Source of the DNA: DATKQY01 sp035532475
GTDB taxonomy: Bacteria > Actinomycetota > Acidimicrobiia > Acidimicrobiales > Bog-793
Direction: 5' to 3'
NCBI GenBank assembly: GCA_035532475.1
Contig: DATKQY010000057.1
Coordinates: 62,001 to 126,000, forward strand
Length of the DNA: 64,000 nucleotides
The notes below the pieces were generated by a model. The model was not told the DNA's origin and did no database searches. It saw nothing but the letters and a program-made list of their open reading frames with translations. This document shows positions 8,699 to 20,690 of this stretch, in pieces. How positions within the stretch are numbered: position 1 is the stretch's first letter; each line of letters begins with the position of its first letter. Made by a program: the position numbers and the translations under genes.

Positions 8699-8915
8699 GA
8701 TCCTGCGGATGATGTAGCCGAACGTGGTCAGCCCTCCCGCTGCGAGTCAACCGTGCGTCGCACGCCCCGTCCCATTCCCCGGACCGTAGTCCTTCCGCCC
8801 TGATCGGCGCGCGCCGAGCAGGCCAGCGCCTCCGGCCCCGGGACGAGCGTTGAGGGGCTCTCCCGGCGCCGGAGGCGCATTCTGACCTGTGGAGGTCGGC
8901 GATCCCGCCGCGGCG

Positions 8916-10874
8916 CTACTTCGTGAAGTACCAGTTCTCCGGGTTCAGGTTCAGCATCGGGTTCGCCGCCGCGACGCCGGCCAGGCTCTTCTGGACCTCG
9001 TTCAGCTGGTAGGCCTCGTTCGGCTGCCACGCGAACGGGAGCTGCTTGGCGAGGTAGTTCTGCCAGGTGTACAGCGTCGTGAGGCCGGCCTTGGTGTTCG
9101 TCGCCCGGATGAGCGAGTCGTTGGTCGGGTCCGAGTAGCTGCCCACGTTCGAGCCGGCACCGGTCTGGAAGATCAGCTCACCGGTCGGGTAGTAGTCCGG
9201 TGCGTAGATCCAGCCTCCGCCCCAGAACGCCAGCTCCCAGGTGCACGAGGCGCCCGAGCAGGGCGTCGCGTTGCCGATGACGGTGTTGAAGGTCGCCGTC
9301 GACAGGTTGACCTTGATCCCGACCTGCGCCCAGGACGAGGCCTCCGCGTTCATCAGCGACGTGAGGGTCGCGTCGCCACTGCGGTACTGGAGGTTGAACA
9401 CCAGCTGCGTCCCCTTCGGGATGCCGCCGGTGCAGCCCGACGCCCGCCCGCAGGTCGTGACGCCGCCGGGCTTCACGTCCCAGCCGTTCGAGGTGAGGAG
9501 CTGCTTCGCCTTGGACACGTTGTACGGATACGGGTTCTTCTGCTCGAACGGGGTGGCGAAGAGGCTCTTCGGCGTCGTCGGCACGGGCCCGTAGGTGGGC
9601 GAGGCGTAGCCCTTGTACAGCTTCTTGATGTAGAGGTTCTGGTCGATCAGGCTCTGGAACGTCTGGCGGACGTAGAGCTGGTGGAGGATCTTGCCCGTCA
9701 TCCCGTTGTTCCCCGTGGAGTTGAAGTTGTAGGGGAAGTAGTTGATGCTCCAGCTGTACCACGGGACGAGGTTGAAGTTGCCGAGCCGCGGGTTGTTCGG
9801 CCCGGCCACCGTCGTGCTCTTCGCCGGCGAGGTGATGTCCTCGAAAGGCATGTAGCCGAAGCTGAGCTTGCCGCCGACGAGAGCGTTGAACTCCGCCGAG
9901 TTCGAGGTGAACGGCTCCTCGACGAACTGCGACAGCGTCGGCTTCGTCGGGCCGGAGTACTTCGGGTTCGGCTTCATCGCGGCGTAGCCGGAGGAGTTGA
10001 ACGAGGTGAGGTGCCAGGGCCCGTCGACGACCTGCCACAGCGGGTTCGTGGCGTAGGTCGCCTGGGCGTTGTTCGCCGCCTTCGGGTTGGCCGGGTTGAA
10101 GCCCGACGACTTCGACAAGAAGTCGAAGACCGCGACGCACGAGCGCGCCGCCGGGGTCACCGGGGCGTTCGTCTTGCCGGCGGTGCGCACCGCGGTGAAC
10201 GACGAGGTGCCACAGAGCTGCGAGCCCGCCTTCTGGCCCGTCGCCGAGACGTCCCAGGCCATCGGGAGCGGCGTGATCTGCGCGACCTCGTTGTAGGTGA
10301 ACCAGTAGGAGTTGACGGGGCCGTTCAAGGTGAACGTCAGCGACGTCGGGCTGTTGATCGTGACGTTCGTCACGTCGTCGGGGAAGGCGCCGGCGGAGTA
10401 GCCCGCCCAGTTCTGCTTCTCGGCCTTCTCCATGTTCACCCAGAACAGGACGTCTTGAGCCGTGACCGTCTCGCCGTTCGACCACTTGTACGGCTTCAGC
10501 GTGACGTGCACGACCCGGCTGCCGTTCGTGTAGGTCGGCGGGTTGGCGAGCGAGAGCGCGGTGTTGAGGACCGGCTGCGTGTCGGTGCCGAACCAGTAGA
10601 GGGGGCGGAACATCAGGTACTGGAACTGCGTGATGTTGTTGATGCTGAAGAACTGGATCGGCATGAACGGGAAGATGTAGTTGGGGCTGGCACCGGGCGG
10701 TTCGGCGAAGTACGCCGTGCCGCCCTTCACCTTCGCCGCGTGCGTTGTCGCATGCGACTTCGCGGATGCGAAGCTCACCGCGGAGGTGGCCGCGAGGCCG
10801 ACCATCACAGATCCGGCCGCCACCACCGCCGCTGTCGCCGACAGCAGCGCGTGACGCTTTCGGGCACGTCCCAT
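8916..10874 (-). CDS. Peptide ABC transporter substrate-binding protein (SBP_bac_5), paralogue 1
   Basis: Extracytoplasmic family 5 solute-binding protein delivering peptides or related solutes to the adjacent permeases. The ATG at 10874 has an excellent AGGAGG site 8 nt upstream. A Sec-type signal peptide is clear (MGRARKRHALLS, then a hydrophobic stretch), but there is no lipobox cysteine, so the protein is apparently not a classical lipoprotein. At 652 aa it is longer than DppA. It is a close paralogue of the next gene, sharing FQYLMFRPLYWFG, ATYATNPLWQVVDGPWHL, VAGPNNPRL and APDYYPTGE, which implies tandem duplication. It ends LNPENWYFTK. Confidence 0.9.
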   Translation of the reverse strand: MGRARKRHALLSATAAVVAAGSVMVGLAATSAVSFASAKSHATTHAAKVKGGTAYFAEPPGASPNYIFPFMPIQFFSINNITQFQYLMFRPLYWFGTDTQPVLNTALSLANPPTYTNGSRVVHVTLKPYKWSNGETVTAQDVLFWVNMEKAEKQNWAGYSAGAFPDDVTNVTINSPTSLTFTLNGPVNSYWFTYNEVAQITPLPMAWDVSATGQKAGSQLCGTSSFTAVRTAGKTNAPVTPAARSCVAVFDFLSKSSGFNPANPKAANNAQATYATNPLWQVVDGPWHLTSFNSSGYAAMKPNPKYSGPTKPTLSQFVEEPFTSNSAEFNALVGGKLSFGYMPFEDITSPAKSTTVAGPNNPRLGNFNLVPWYSWSINYFPYNFNSTGNNGMTGKILHQLYVRQTFQSLIDQNLYIKKLYKGYASPTYGPVPTTPKSLFATPFEQKNPYPYNVSKAKQLLTSNGWDVKPGGVTTCGRASGCTGGIPKGTQLVFNLQYRSGDATLTSLMNAEASSWAQVGIKVNLSTATFNTVIGNATPCSGASCTWELAFWGGGWIYAPDYYPTGELIFQTGAGSNVGSYSDPTNDSLIRATNTKAGLTTLYTWQNYLAKQLPFAWQPNEAYQLNEVQKSLAGVAAANPMLNLNPENWYFTK

Positions 10875-10974
10875 CTCTAGCCTCCTGACGTCTGCCGCCT
10901 CGCAGGAGTTCTCCCTCTGCTTCGGCCGCAACCCGGCCTCACGACACTGTGAGGAGCCTGGGGATGGCAATTAA

Positions 10975-10990
10975 CGTAGCGCGTTCGTAA
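10975..10990 (-). promoter_or_regulatory. 16-bp element shared by the two binding-protein genes (copy 1)
   Basis: On the minus strand the sequence is TTACGAACGCGCTACG, about 100 nt upstream of the paralogue 1 start. The same 16 bp occurs at 13154-13169 upstream of paralogue 2. The next base makes TACGTT, a possible -10 hexamer, with TGTACA 17 nt upstream as a possible -35. It could be a promoter core, an operator, or both. The surrounding intergenic region (10875-11096) shows no other feature I can name. Confidence 0.5.
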
Positions 10991-11096
10991 TGTTCTGTAC
11001 ATAGCGCAGCGGACGCGCCACGTAGTGCGGCGGTCCCGGGGCACCGCGCGGCGCACGCTTGCGCCGGCCGGTGCCGGCGGCGGATCTCCGGCCGGA

Positions 11097-13076
11097 TCAG
11101 CCGGAGAAATACCAGCTCTCCGGGGTGATGGTCAGCAGCGGGCTCTGCGGCACGACGCCCGCGAGGTGCTGCTGGACCTCGGTCAGCGAGTACGCCGCGC
11201 TCGGCTGCCACACCACCGGAAGCTGCACGGCGAGGTAGTTCTGCCAGTTCGCCAGGGTGGTGTGCTTGGGGTCCGGGGAGAACACCGTCGAGCGGATGAG
11301 CTGATCGTTGCGGGCGCTCAGGTAGCTGCCGACGTTCGAGGTGGCCGACGACAGGAAGGTCTCCTCGCCGGTCGGGTAGTAGTCCGGCGCGTACGTCCAG
11401 CCCTCGCCCCAGTCCTCCAGCTCCCAGGTGCACGAGCTGCCCGAGCAGGCCGTGGCGTCGCCGAGGACGGTGTCGAAGCTCGCCGCCGTCAGGTTGACGC
11501 GGATGCCCGCCAGCGACCAGGCGCGCTGCTCGGTCTGGGCCTCCCTGGCGGCGCCCGGGCCCGAGTCCACGTACTCCATCGCGAACGCGAGGGGCGTGCC
11601 CGCGGGCACGTGGCACTCCTTTGCGTTCGCGCAGGTCGTGATCCCCCCGGGCACGACGTTCCAGCCGTGCGCGCGGAGGAGCCGGACGGCCTTGGCCGGG
11701 TCGTAGGGGTAGGGGTTCTTCTTCACGGTGCTCGTCGCCAGCTGGTTCGCCGGAACGACCGGCACCGGGCCGTAGGTCGGCACGCCGTAGCCGTCGTCGA
11801 CGCTCTTGATGATGCCGGACTGGTCGACGAGCGACTGGAAGGCCTGGCGGAAGTAGAGCTGGCTGAAGATCGACCCCGCGTACCCACCGTCGGCCTTCGA
11901 GTTGAAGTTGTAGGGGAAGTAGTTGATGCCCCAGCTGTAGAGGGGGACGAGCTTGTAGCGCGCCGCGAGACGCGGGTTGTTCGGGCCGGCCACCTGGGCG
12001 CTCCTCGCCGGCGAGGTGACGTCCTGCGCCGGCAGGTAGCCGACGGTGACCTTGCCGGCCACGAGGGCCTGGAACTCCGCCTTCGCCGAGGTGAAGGGCT
12101 GCTCGACGAACTTCGTCAGGGTCGGCTTCACCGGGCCCGTGTAGCGGGGGTTGGGGCGGAACACGGCGAGGCCGTCCGCCGTGAAGCTGACGAGGTGCCA
12201 TGGCCCGTCGACGACCTGCCACAGCGGGTTCGTCGCGTACGTCGCGAGGGCGGCGCTCGACTCCTTCGCCGCGACCGGGTCGTAGCCGGCCTGCTCGGAC
12301 AGGTGGGTGAACACCTCGGCGCACGACTTCGCCGCCGCCGACGCCGGCGAGCCCTTCGAGGTGAGCGTCACCGACGAGTACGCGGCCGAGGCGCACGACG
12401 CCGTGCCCTTCGGCTGCCCGGTCGCCGAGATGTCCCAGGCCAGGGGTAGCGGGGTGATCTGGGACAGCTCGTCGGAGGTGAACCATTCGGGGTTGACGCG
12501 ACCCGTCAGGGTGATCACCACGGTGGAGGCGTCGGGGGCCCGGACCGACTGGATGTCGTCGGGCATGGCGCCGGGGACGTAGCCCCCCCAGTTCTGCTTC
12601 TCGACCTTCAGCATGTTCAGCCAGAACATGACGTCGGCGGCTTGGACCGGCTCGCCGTCCGACCACGCTTCGTGGCGGAGTTCGATCGTCACCCGGGTGT
12701 CCCCGCCCGAGTACGCCGGCGGGCTCGCGAGCGAGAGGGAGGGGTCGAGCACCGGCTGGCCGGCGGCGCCGAACCAGTAGAGCGGGCGGAACATCAGGTA
12801 CTGGAACTGGGCCGTGTTGTTCTGGCTGTAGAAGGCCGAGCCCTCGAACGGGAAGATGTAGTCCGGCGGCGTCCCGACCGCCTCGGCGAAGGTCGCCGTG
12901 CCGCCGGGCAGCCGTGCGGCCGGCTGGGGGCCGCCGGCGGGACGCGTCGCGGCGGCTCCGGCCCAGCCCGTGCCGGCGGCCAGCGACGCGAGGAGCGCCG
13001 CGGTGGAGACGGCCAGCGACGCGCGCCGCCGGGACCTGCGGCGCAGAGCTGCTCCGATGTCGGTTTGAGAGGTCAA
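11097..13076 (-). CDS. Peptide ABC transporter substrate-binding protein (SBP_bac_5), paralogue 2
   Basis: Second family 5 extracytoplasmic binding protein, 659 aa, similar to its downstream neighbour over nearly its whole length (FQYLMFRPLYWFG, ATYATNPLWQVVDGPWHL, SWGINYFPYNFNSK, YAPDYYPTGEE). The start is probably TTG at 13076, giving a cytoplasmic stretch with a dense arginine cluster (RRRSRRRAS) before the hydrophobic signal core. This might be Sec or Tat; no lipobox cysteine follows. It ends ITPESWYFSG. The two paralogues may differ in ligand specificity while sharing one permease pair. The start codon choice is the weak point. Confidence 0.88.
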   Translation of the reverse strand: MTSQTDIGAALRRRSRRRASLAVSTAALLASLAAGTGWAGAAATRPAGGPQPAARLPGGTATFAEAVGTPPDYIFPFEGSAFYSQNNTAQFQYLMFRPLYWFGAAGQPVLDPSLSLASPPAYSGGDTRVTIELRHEAWSDGEPVQAADVMFWLNMLKVEKQNWGGYVPGAMPDDIQSVRAPDASTVVITLTGRVNPEWFTSDELSQITPLPLAWDISATGQPKGTASCASAAYSSVTLTSKGSPASAAAKSCAEVFTHLSEQAGYDPVAAKESSAALATYATNPLWQVVDGPWHLVSFTADGLAVFRPNPRYTGPVKPTLTKFVEQPFTSAKAEFQALVAGKVTVGYLPAQDVTSPARSAQVAGPNNPRLAARYKLVPLYSWGINYFPYNFNSKADGGYAGSIFSQLYFRQAFQSLVDQSGIIKSVDDGYGVPTYGPVPVVPANQLATSTVKKNPYPYDPAKAVRLLRAHGWNVVPGGITTCANAKECHVPAGTPLAFAMEYVDSGPGAAREAQTEQRAWSLAGIRVNLTAASFDTVLGDATACSGSSCTWELEDWGEGWTYAPDYYPTGEETFLSSATSNVGSYLSARNDQLIRSTVFSPDPKHTTLANWQNYLAVQLPVVWQPSAAYSLTEVQQHLAGVVPQSPLLTITPESWYFSG

Positions 13077-13153
13077 CGGCCCACCGGGTCGACAGAGACA
13101 CGCTGGCGGGAGCGGTCGACACGGCGGCCCCCCGACGCGCCAGTGTCCGAAAC

Positions 13154-13169
13154 CGTAGCGCGTTCGTAA
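13154..13169 (-). promoter_or_regulatory. 16-bp element shared by the two binding-protein genes (copy 2)
   Basis: Exact copy of TTACGAACGCGCTACG (minus strand), 78 nt upstream of the paralogue 2 start and 38 nt from the 3' end of pyrF. The following base makes TACGGT, again a TAnnnT hexamer. The flanking bases differ from copy 1, so the identity is confined to this element. Confidence 0.5.
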
Positions 13170-13207
13170 CTTGGAGCTGGCCCCCCAGCCCCCGTGCGGG
13201 GCACCCC

Positions 13208-13921
13208 TCAGCTCGGGGCGAGCGTCTCGGCGAGCGCCGCCGCGGCGGCACCCGGATCGGGCGCGCGGGTCACCGAGCGGCCCACGACGAGCAGGCCGGC
13301 ACCCGCGGCGAGGGCCTCGGCGGGGGTCGCGACCCTCGCCTGGTCGTCGTGGGGCGCGCCCGGCGGGCGCGTGCCGGGCACGACGGCGAGCAGGCCCGGC
13401 GCGACCCGGCGCACCAGGGCCAGGTCGGTCGCGGCACAGACCACCCCCCCGCAGCCGGCCACCACCGTGAGCCGCGCCCGCTCCTCGAGCACGGTCGGCG
13501 CCGCCCGCGGGTCGCTCGTCAACACGCTCACCCCGAGTGCCATCGGCGTGCGCGCTGCCCCGGCGTCGGCGCCGCCCTGCGCGAGCCCCTCGACCGCGGC
13601 GCGCACCATGGCGCCGCCACCGGCCGTGTGCACCGTCACGTAGGCCGGCGCCAGCCGCCCGAGCACCCGCGCGCTGCGCCCGACGGTCGTCGGGATGTCG
13701 TGGAGCTTGACGTCGACGAAGACGTCGAAGCCGTCGGCCCGGAGCAGCTCGACGGCGCGGGGCCCGGCGGCGGCGTAGAGCTCGAGGCCGACCTTGGCGA
13801 CGCGGAAGTACGGGGCCAGCCGCCGGGCGAGGGCGCGCGCCTCGTCGAGGTCGTCGAGGTCGAGGGCTAGGGCGAGCACGTCGCGCGCCGGGTGGCCCGA
13901 CGGGTGCGGGGCGGCGCTCAT
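13208..13921 (-). CDS. pyrF: Orotidine 5'-phosphate decarboxylase
   Basis: Last step of UMP synthesis: decarboxylates OMP. The barrel protein of 237 aa shows ALALDLDDLDEA at the first strand, KVGLELY, the catalytic DxKxxD segment as DVKLHDIPTT, and the phosphate-binding C-terminal pair PGTRPPG and VVGRSVT. The ATG at 13921 overlaps the pyrD stop (ATGA), indicating translational coupling at the end of the pyr operon. The 131 bp downstream lead into the inserted peptide-transporter region. Confidence 0.94.
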   Translation of the reverse strand: MSAAPHPSGHPARDVLALALDLDDLDEARALARRLAPYFRVAKVGLELYAAAGPRAVELLRADGFDVFVDVKLHDIPTTVGRSARVLGRLAPAYVTVHTAGGGAMVRAAVEGLAQGGADAGAARTPMALGVSVLTSDPRAAPTVLEERARLTVVAGCGGVVCAATDLALVRRVAPGLLAVVPGTRPPGAPHDDQARVATPAEALAAGAGLLVVGRSVTRAPDPGAAAAALAETLAPS

Positions 13922-14888
13922 CGGGCCCGGCCGGTGGTCGGGGCCGGCGGGTCGGCGACGGGGGCGGGCTCGCCTCCCGCCCGGGCTCCGCGCCCGTGCG
14001 CCGCGGCGACGAGCTCGCGGGCGGCACCGACGCCGTGGCGGACACACCACCGCTCCAGCTCGTCGAGGATCCTGAGGGGCGCCCGCGGGTCGGCGAACGT
14101 CGCCGTCCCCACCTGGACCGCATCGGCGCCGGCGAGGAGCAGCTCGACGGCGTCGGCGCCCCGGCTCACCCCGCCGACGCCGACGATCGGGGCGTCGGGG
14201 AAGGCCCGCCGGCAGTCGTGCACGGCCCGGACGGCCACCGGGTGGAGCGCCGCGCCGGAGAGCCCGCCGCCCGCTCCGAGCGCCGGGCGGCGGCCCTCCA
14301 GGTCGATCGCCATGCCGGACAGGGTGTTCACGAGCGTCAGCGCTTCGGCTCCCGCACCGAGCGCCGCGCCGGCGATCTCGGTGATGTCGGCGACGTTCGG
14401 CGAGAGCTTCGCCCAGCGCGGCCGCCGGCACGCCGCCGCCGCGTCGACGGCCTCGGCCGTCGCGCTCGGCGAATGGGCGAACATCTTGCTGCGGTCCTCA
14501 ACGTTCGGGCAGGAGACGTTGACCTCGACCGCGACGACACAGGCCGGGGCCGCGGCGAGCAGCGCGGCCGCACGGGCGAAATCCTCGACCGTCCGCCCCC
14601 AGATGCTCGCGACGACGACGGCGCCGGTCGCCTCGAGCCTCGGCGCGTCGTGCTCGAGCCACGCGGCGACGCCGGGGCCCTGCAGCCCGACGCCGTTCAG
14701 CATCCCGCCTGCCACCGGCCGCACCCGGGGCGGCGGGTTGCCGGGCCACGGATCGACCGCGAGGGACTTCACGACGACGGCGCCGAGGCGACGCAGGTCG
14801 AAGAACGGGGCGAGCTCGGCCCCGTGGCCGCTCGTGCCCGACGCGGTCATCACGGGGCTCGCCAGCCGGAGCGAGCCGACCCGGGCGC

Positions 14889-14907
<19 letters not shown>
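13918..14907 (-). CDS. pyrD: Dihydroorotate dehydrogenase, class 1B-like catalytic subunit
   Basis: Oxidises dihydroorotate to orotate with FMN. The active-site segment NVSCPNVEDRSKMF carries the catalytic cysteine of class 1 enzymes, and the FMN-binding glycine motifs VGVGGVSRG and VQVGTATF are present. There is no N-terminal membrane-anchoring helix as in class 2. Class 1B enzymes normally use the FAD/Fe-S partner PyrK, but no pyrK gene is visible in the operon or window. The last 30 or so residues are a low-complexity Pro/Ala tail. The start overlaps the carB 3' end by 19 bp. Confidence 0.92.
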
Positions 14908-18266
<3,359 letters not shown>

Positions 18267-18282
18267 CAGGCAGCGCTCTCCC

Positions 18283-19368
18283 TCAACTCCGGGCCTCCAT
18301 CAACCGGCGGAACTCCTCGAACAGGTAGCGGGCGTCGTGGGGGCCGGGACCGGCCTCGGGGTGGTACTGCACGCCGAAGGCCGGGACCGAGCGGCAGGCG
18401 AGGCCCTCGATCACCCCGTCGTTCAGGCTGACGTGGGTGACGTCGGCCTCCTCGAGGGTGCCCTCCGCGACGGCATAGCCGTGGTTCTGGCTCGTCACCT
18501 CCACCCTGGCGGTGGCGATCCGCCGCACGGGGTGGTTCCCCCCGTGGTGGCCGAAGCGGAGCTTGAACGTCTTCGCCCCGAGGGCGGCGCCGAGGAGCTG
18601 GTGACCGAGGCAGATCCCGAAGACGGGCACCCGGCCGAGCAGCCCGCCGACGGTGCCGACGAGGTGGGCGAGCGCGGCCGGGTCGCCCGGCCCGTTCGAG
18701 AGGAAGACGCCGTCCGGCCGGCGCTCCAGCACCTCCTCGGCGGGCGTCGACGCCGGCACCACCTCGACGGAAGCCATCCCCGTGAGGTGGCGCAGGATCG
18801 TGCGCTTCAGCCCGAAATCGTACGCCACGACCCGCAGCGGGCCGCCCGGCACGGTGTAGGGGCGGTCGACGGTGACCTCGCCGACGAGGTCGACGCCCTC
18901 GGTGCCCGGCTCGGCCCGCGCCGCGGCGAGGAGCTCGTGCTCGCCCGCCGTGCCGAGGGCGCACGGCATCGAGCCCGCCTCGCGCACGTGGCGGGTCAGC
19001 CGGCGGGTGTCGACACCGGTCAGGCCGCCGATGCCGTGACGCGTGAGGAAGCTCTCCAGGTCCCCCTCGGCGCGCCAGCTGCTCGGCCGCCGGGCGAGGT
19101 CACGCACGACGATGCCCCGGCAGAAGGGCCGCCGGCTCTCGTCGTCCTCGGGCGTCACGCCGTAGTTGCCGATGTGGGGGTACGTGAAGGCGACCACCTG
19201 CCCGGCGTAGGAGGGGTCGGTGATCACCTCCTGGTAGCCCGACATGACGGTGTTGAAGACGAGCTCGCCGGTCGCGACGAGCACCGTCCCGTCGGCGAGC
19301 GCGCCGACGGCCTCGCCCTCGAAGACCGCGCCGTCGGCCAGCACGAGGAGCCCCGGCGGCCGCGTCAT
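18283..19368 (-). CDS. carA: Carbamoyl-phosphate synthase small (glutamine amidotransferase) subunit
   Basis: Hydrolyses glutamine and channels ammonia to CarB. The N-terminal domain includes GELVFNTVMSGYQEVITDPSY. The C-terminal class I amidotransferase domain has the nucleophile in GICLGHQLLG, the SQNHGYAV segment, and the His-Glu pair in VQYHPEAGPGP. The length of 361 aa is standard. The ATG at 19368 overlaps the pyrC stop as ATGA. Confidence 0.95.
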   Translation of the reverse strand: MTRPPGLLVLADGAVFEGEAVGALADGTVLVATGELVFNTVMSGYQEVITDPSYAGQVVAFTYPHIGNYGVTPEDDESRRPFCRGIVVRDLARRPSSWRAEGDLESFLTRHGIGGLTGVDTRRLTRHVREAGSMPCALGTAGEHELLAAARAEPGTEGVDLVGEVTVDRPYTVPGGPLRVVAYDFGLKRTILRHLTGMASVEVVPASTPAEEVLERRPDGVFLSNGPGDPAALAHLVGTVGGLLGRVPVFGICLGHQLLGAALGAKTFKLRFGHHGGNHPVRRIATARVEVTSQNHGYAVAEGTLEEADVTHVSLNDGVIEGLACRSVPAFGVQYHPEAGPGPHDARYLFEEFRRLMEARS

Positions 19369-20690
19369 CGCTGCGCCTCCCCGCCGAGGACGACCGGCTC
19401 GCCGGCGAGCAGGGTGTGCCGGACGCGGCCGGTGAGCTCGCGTCCGGCGTAGGGGGAGTTCCTGCTCCGGCTCGCCCCGGCGGCGGGGTCGACGACCCAG
19501 CGCGCCGCTGGGTCGAACACGCACAGGTGGGCCCGGGCGCCGGGCGCGACCGGGCCGCCGTGGCCCCCGGTGACGTCGAGCGCCGCGATGCGCGCCGGAC
19601 GCCACGACATCAGGGCGAAGAGCTCGATGGCGGTGCATCGCGGGCCGCCGCCGCCGTCCCCGCCCGGCCGGCCGAGCGCGCCGTAGACCACCGCGAGCGC
19701 CGTCTCGAGCCCGAGCATGCCCGGGGGGGCGCTCTCGAACGGCTCCTCCTTCGCCTCGACCGGGTGCGGCGCGTGGTCGGTGGCGATCGCGTCGATGACC
19801 CCGTCGGCGAGCGCCCCGCGCACCGCCGCCACGTCGGCGGCGGTGCGCAACGGCGGGTTCACCTTGAACACCGGGTCGTAGGACGCCACGCTCTCCTCGG
19901 TGAGGCTCAGATGGTGGGGCGTCGCCTCGGCGGTGACCGCCAGCCCCTCCGACCTGGCGGCGCGGAGCAGCGCGACGGAGCCCACCGTCGACAGGTGCAG
20001 GAAGTGCATCGGCGAGCCGGTGAGCCGGACGAGCCCGAGGTCCCGCGCGAGCATCGCCTCCTCGGCGAGCGCCGGCTGGCCGGGGATCCCGAGGCGGCTC
20101 GACCATGCCCCCTCGTTCATGTGGCCGCCCGAGGCGAGCGCCTCGTCCTCGCAGTGCTCGGCCAGGACGACGCCGAGGCTCCCGGCGTACTCGAGCGCCC
20201 GCCGCATCAGCCGGGCGTCCTGCACGCCCCGGCCGTCGTCGGTGAAGAGGCGGACGCCGAGGGCGGCCATCTCGGCGAACGGCGCCAGCCGCTCGCCCGC
20301 CCGCCCGACCGTGATCGCGCCGGCAAGCGCGACGTCGGCGCAGGCGCCCGTGCCGAGCGCGAGGACGTCGCGGACGATCGCGGCGTTGTCGATCGCCGGA
20401 TCGGTGTTGGGCATGGCGACGACGGCGGTGTAGCCGCCGAGGGCGGCGGCGCGCGCCCCGCTCTCGACGGTCTCTGCGGCCTCGCCGCCGGGCTCCCGCA
20501 AGTGCGTGTGGAGATCGACGAGGCCGGGGGCGACCAGGCAGCCGCCGGCGTCGAGCACGGTCGCCCCCCGGGGCGGCTCGATCGCCGGGGCGACCTCGAC
20601 GATCCTCGCGTCCTCGACCAGCACGTCGGCGCGGCGCTCGCCGGTCTCGTCGACCACGGTCCCGCCCCGCACGCAGACGGTGCGGCTCAT
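19365..20690 (-). CDS. pyrC: Dihydroorotase
   Basis: Zinc amidohydrolase that cyclises N-carbamoyl-aspartate to dihydroorotate. Metal-binding motifs are visible: VDLHTHLREPG near residue 60, the HFLHLST segment, and IATDHAPHP for the last histidine and catalytic aspartate. At 441 aa it is the class I (type found in Gram-positives) form. The start overlaps the pyrB stop as ATGA. The gene order pyrB-pyrC-carA is normal for actinobacteria. Confidence 0.95.
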   Translation of the reverse strand: MSRTVCVRGGTVVDETGERRADVLVEDARIVEVAPAIEPPRGATVLDAGGCLVAPGLVDLHTHLREPGGEAAETVESGARAAALGGYTAVVAMPNTDPAIDNAAIVRDVLALGTGACADVALAGAITVGRAGERLAPFAEMAALGVRLFTDDGRGVQDARLMRRALEYAGSLGVVLAEHCEDEALASGGHMNEGAWSSRLGIPGQPALAEEAMLARDLGLVRLTGSPMHFLHLSTVGSVALLRAARSEGLAVTAEATPHHLSLTEESVASYDPVFKVNPPLRTAADVAAVRGALADGVIDAIATDHAPHPVEAKEEPFESAPPGMLGLETALAVVYGALGRPGGDGGGGPRCTAIELFALMSWRPARIAALDVTGGHGGPVAPGARAHLCVFDPAARWVVDPAAGASRSRNSPYAGRELTGRVRHTLLAGEPVVLGGEAQR

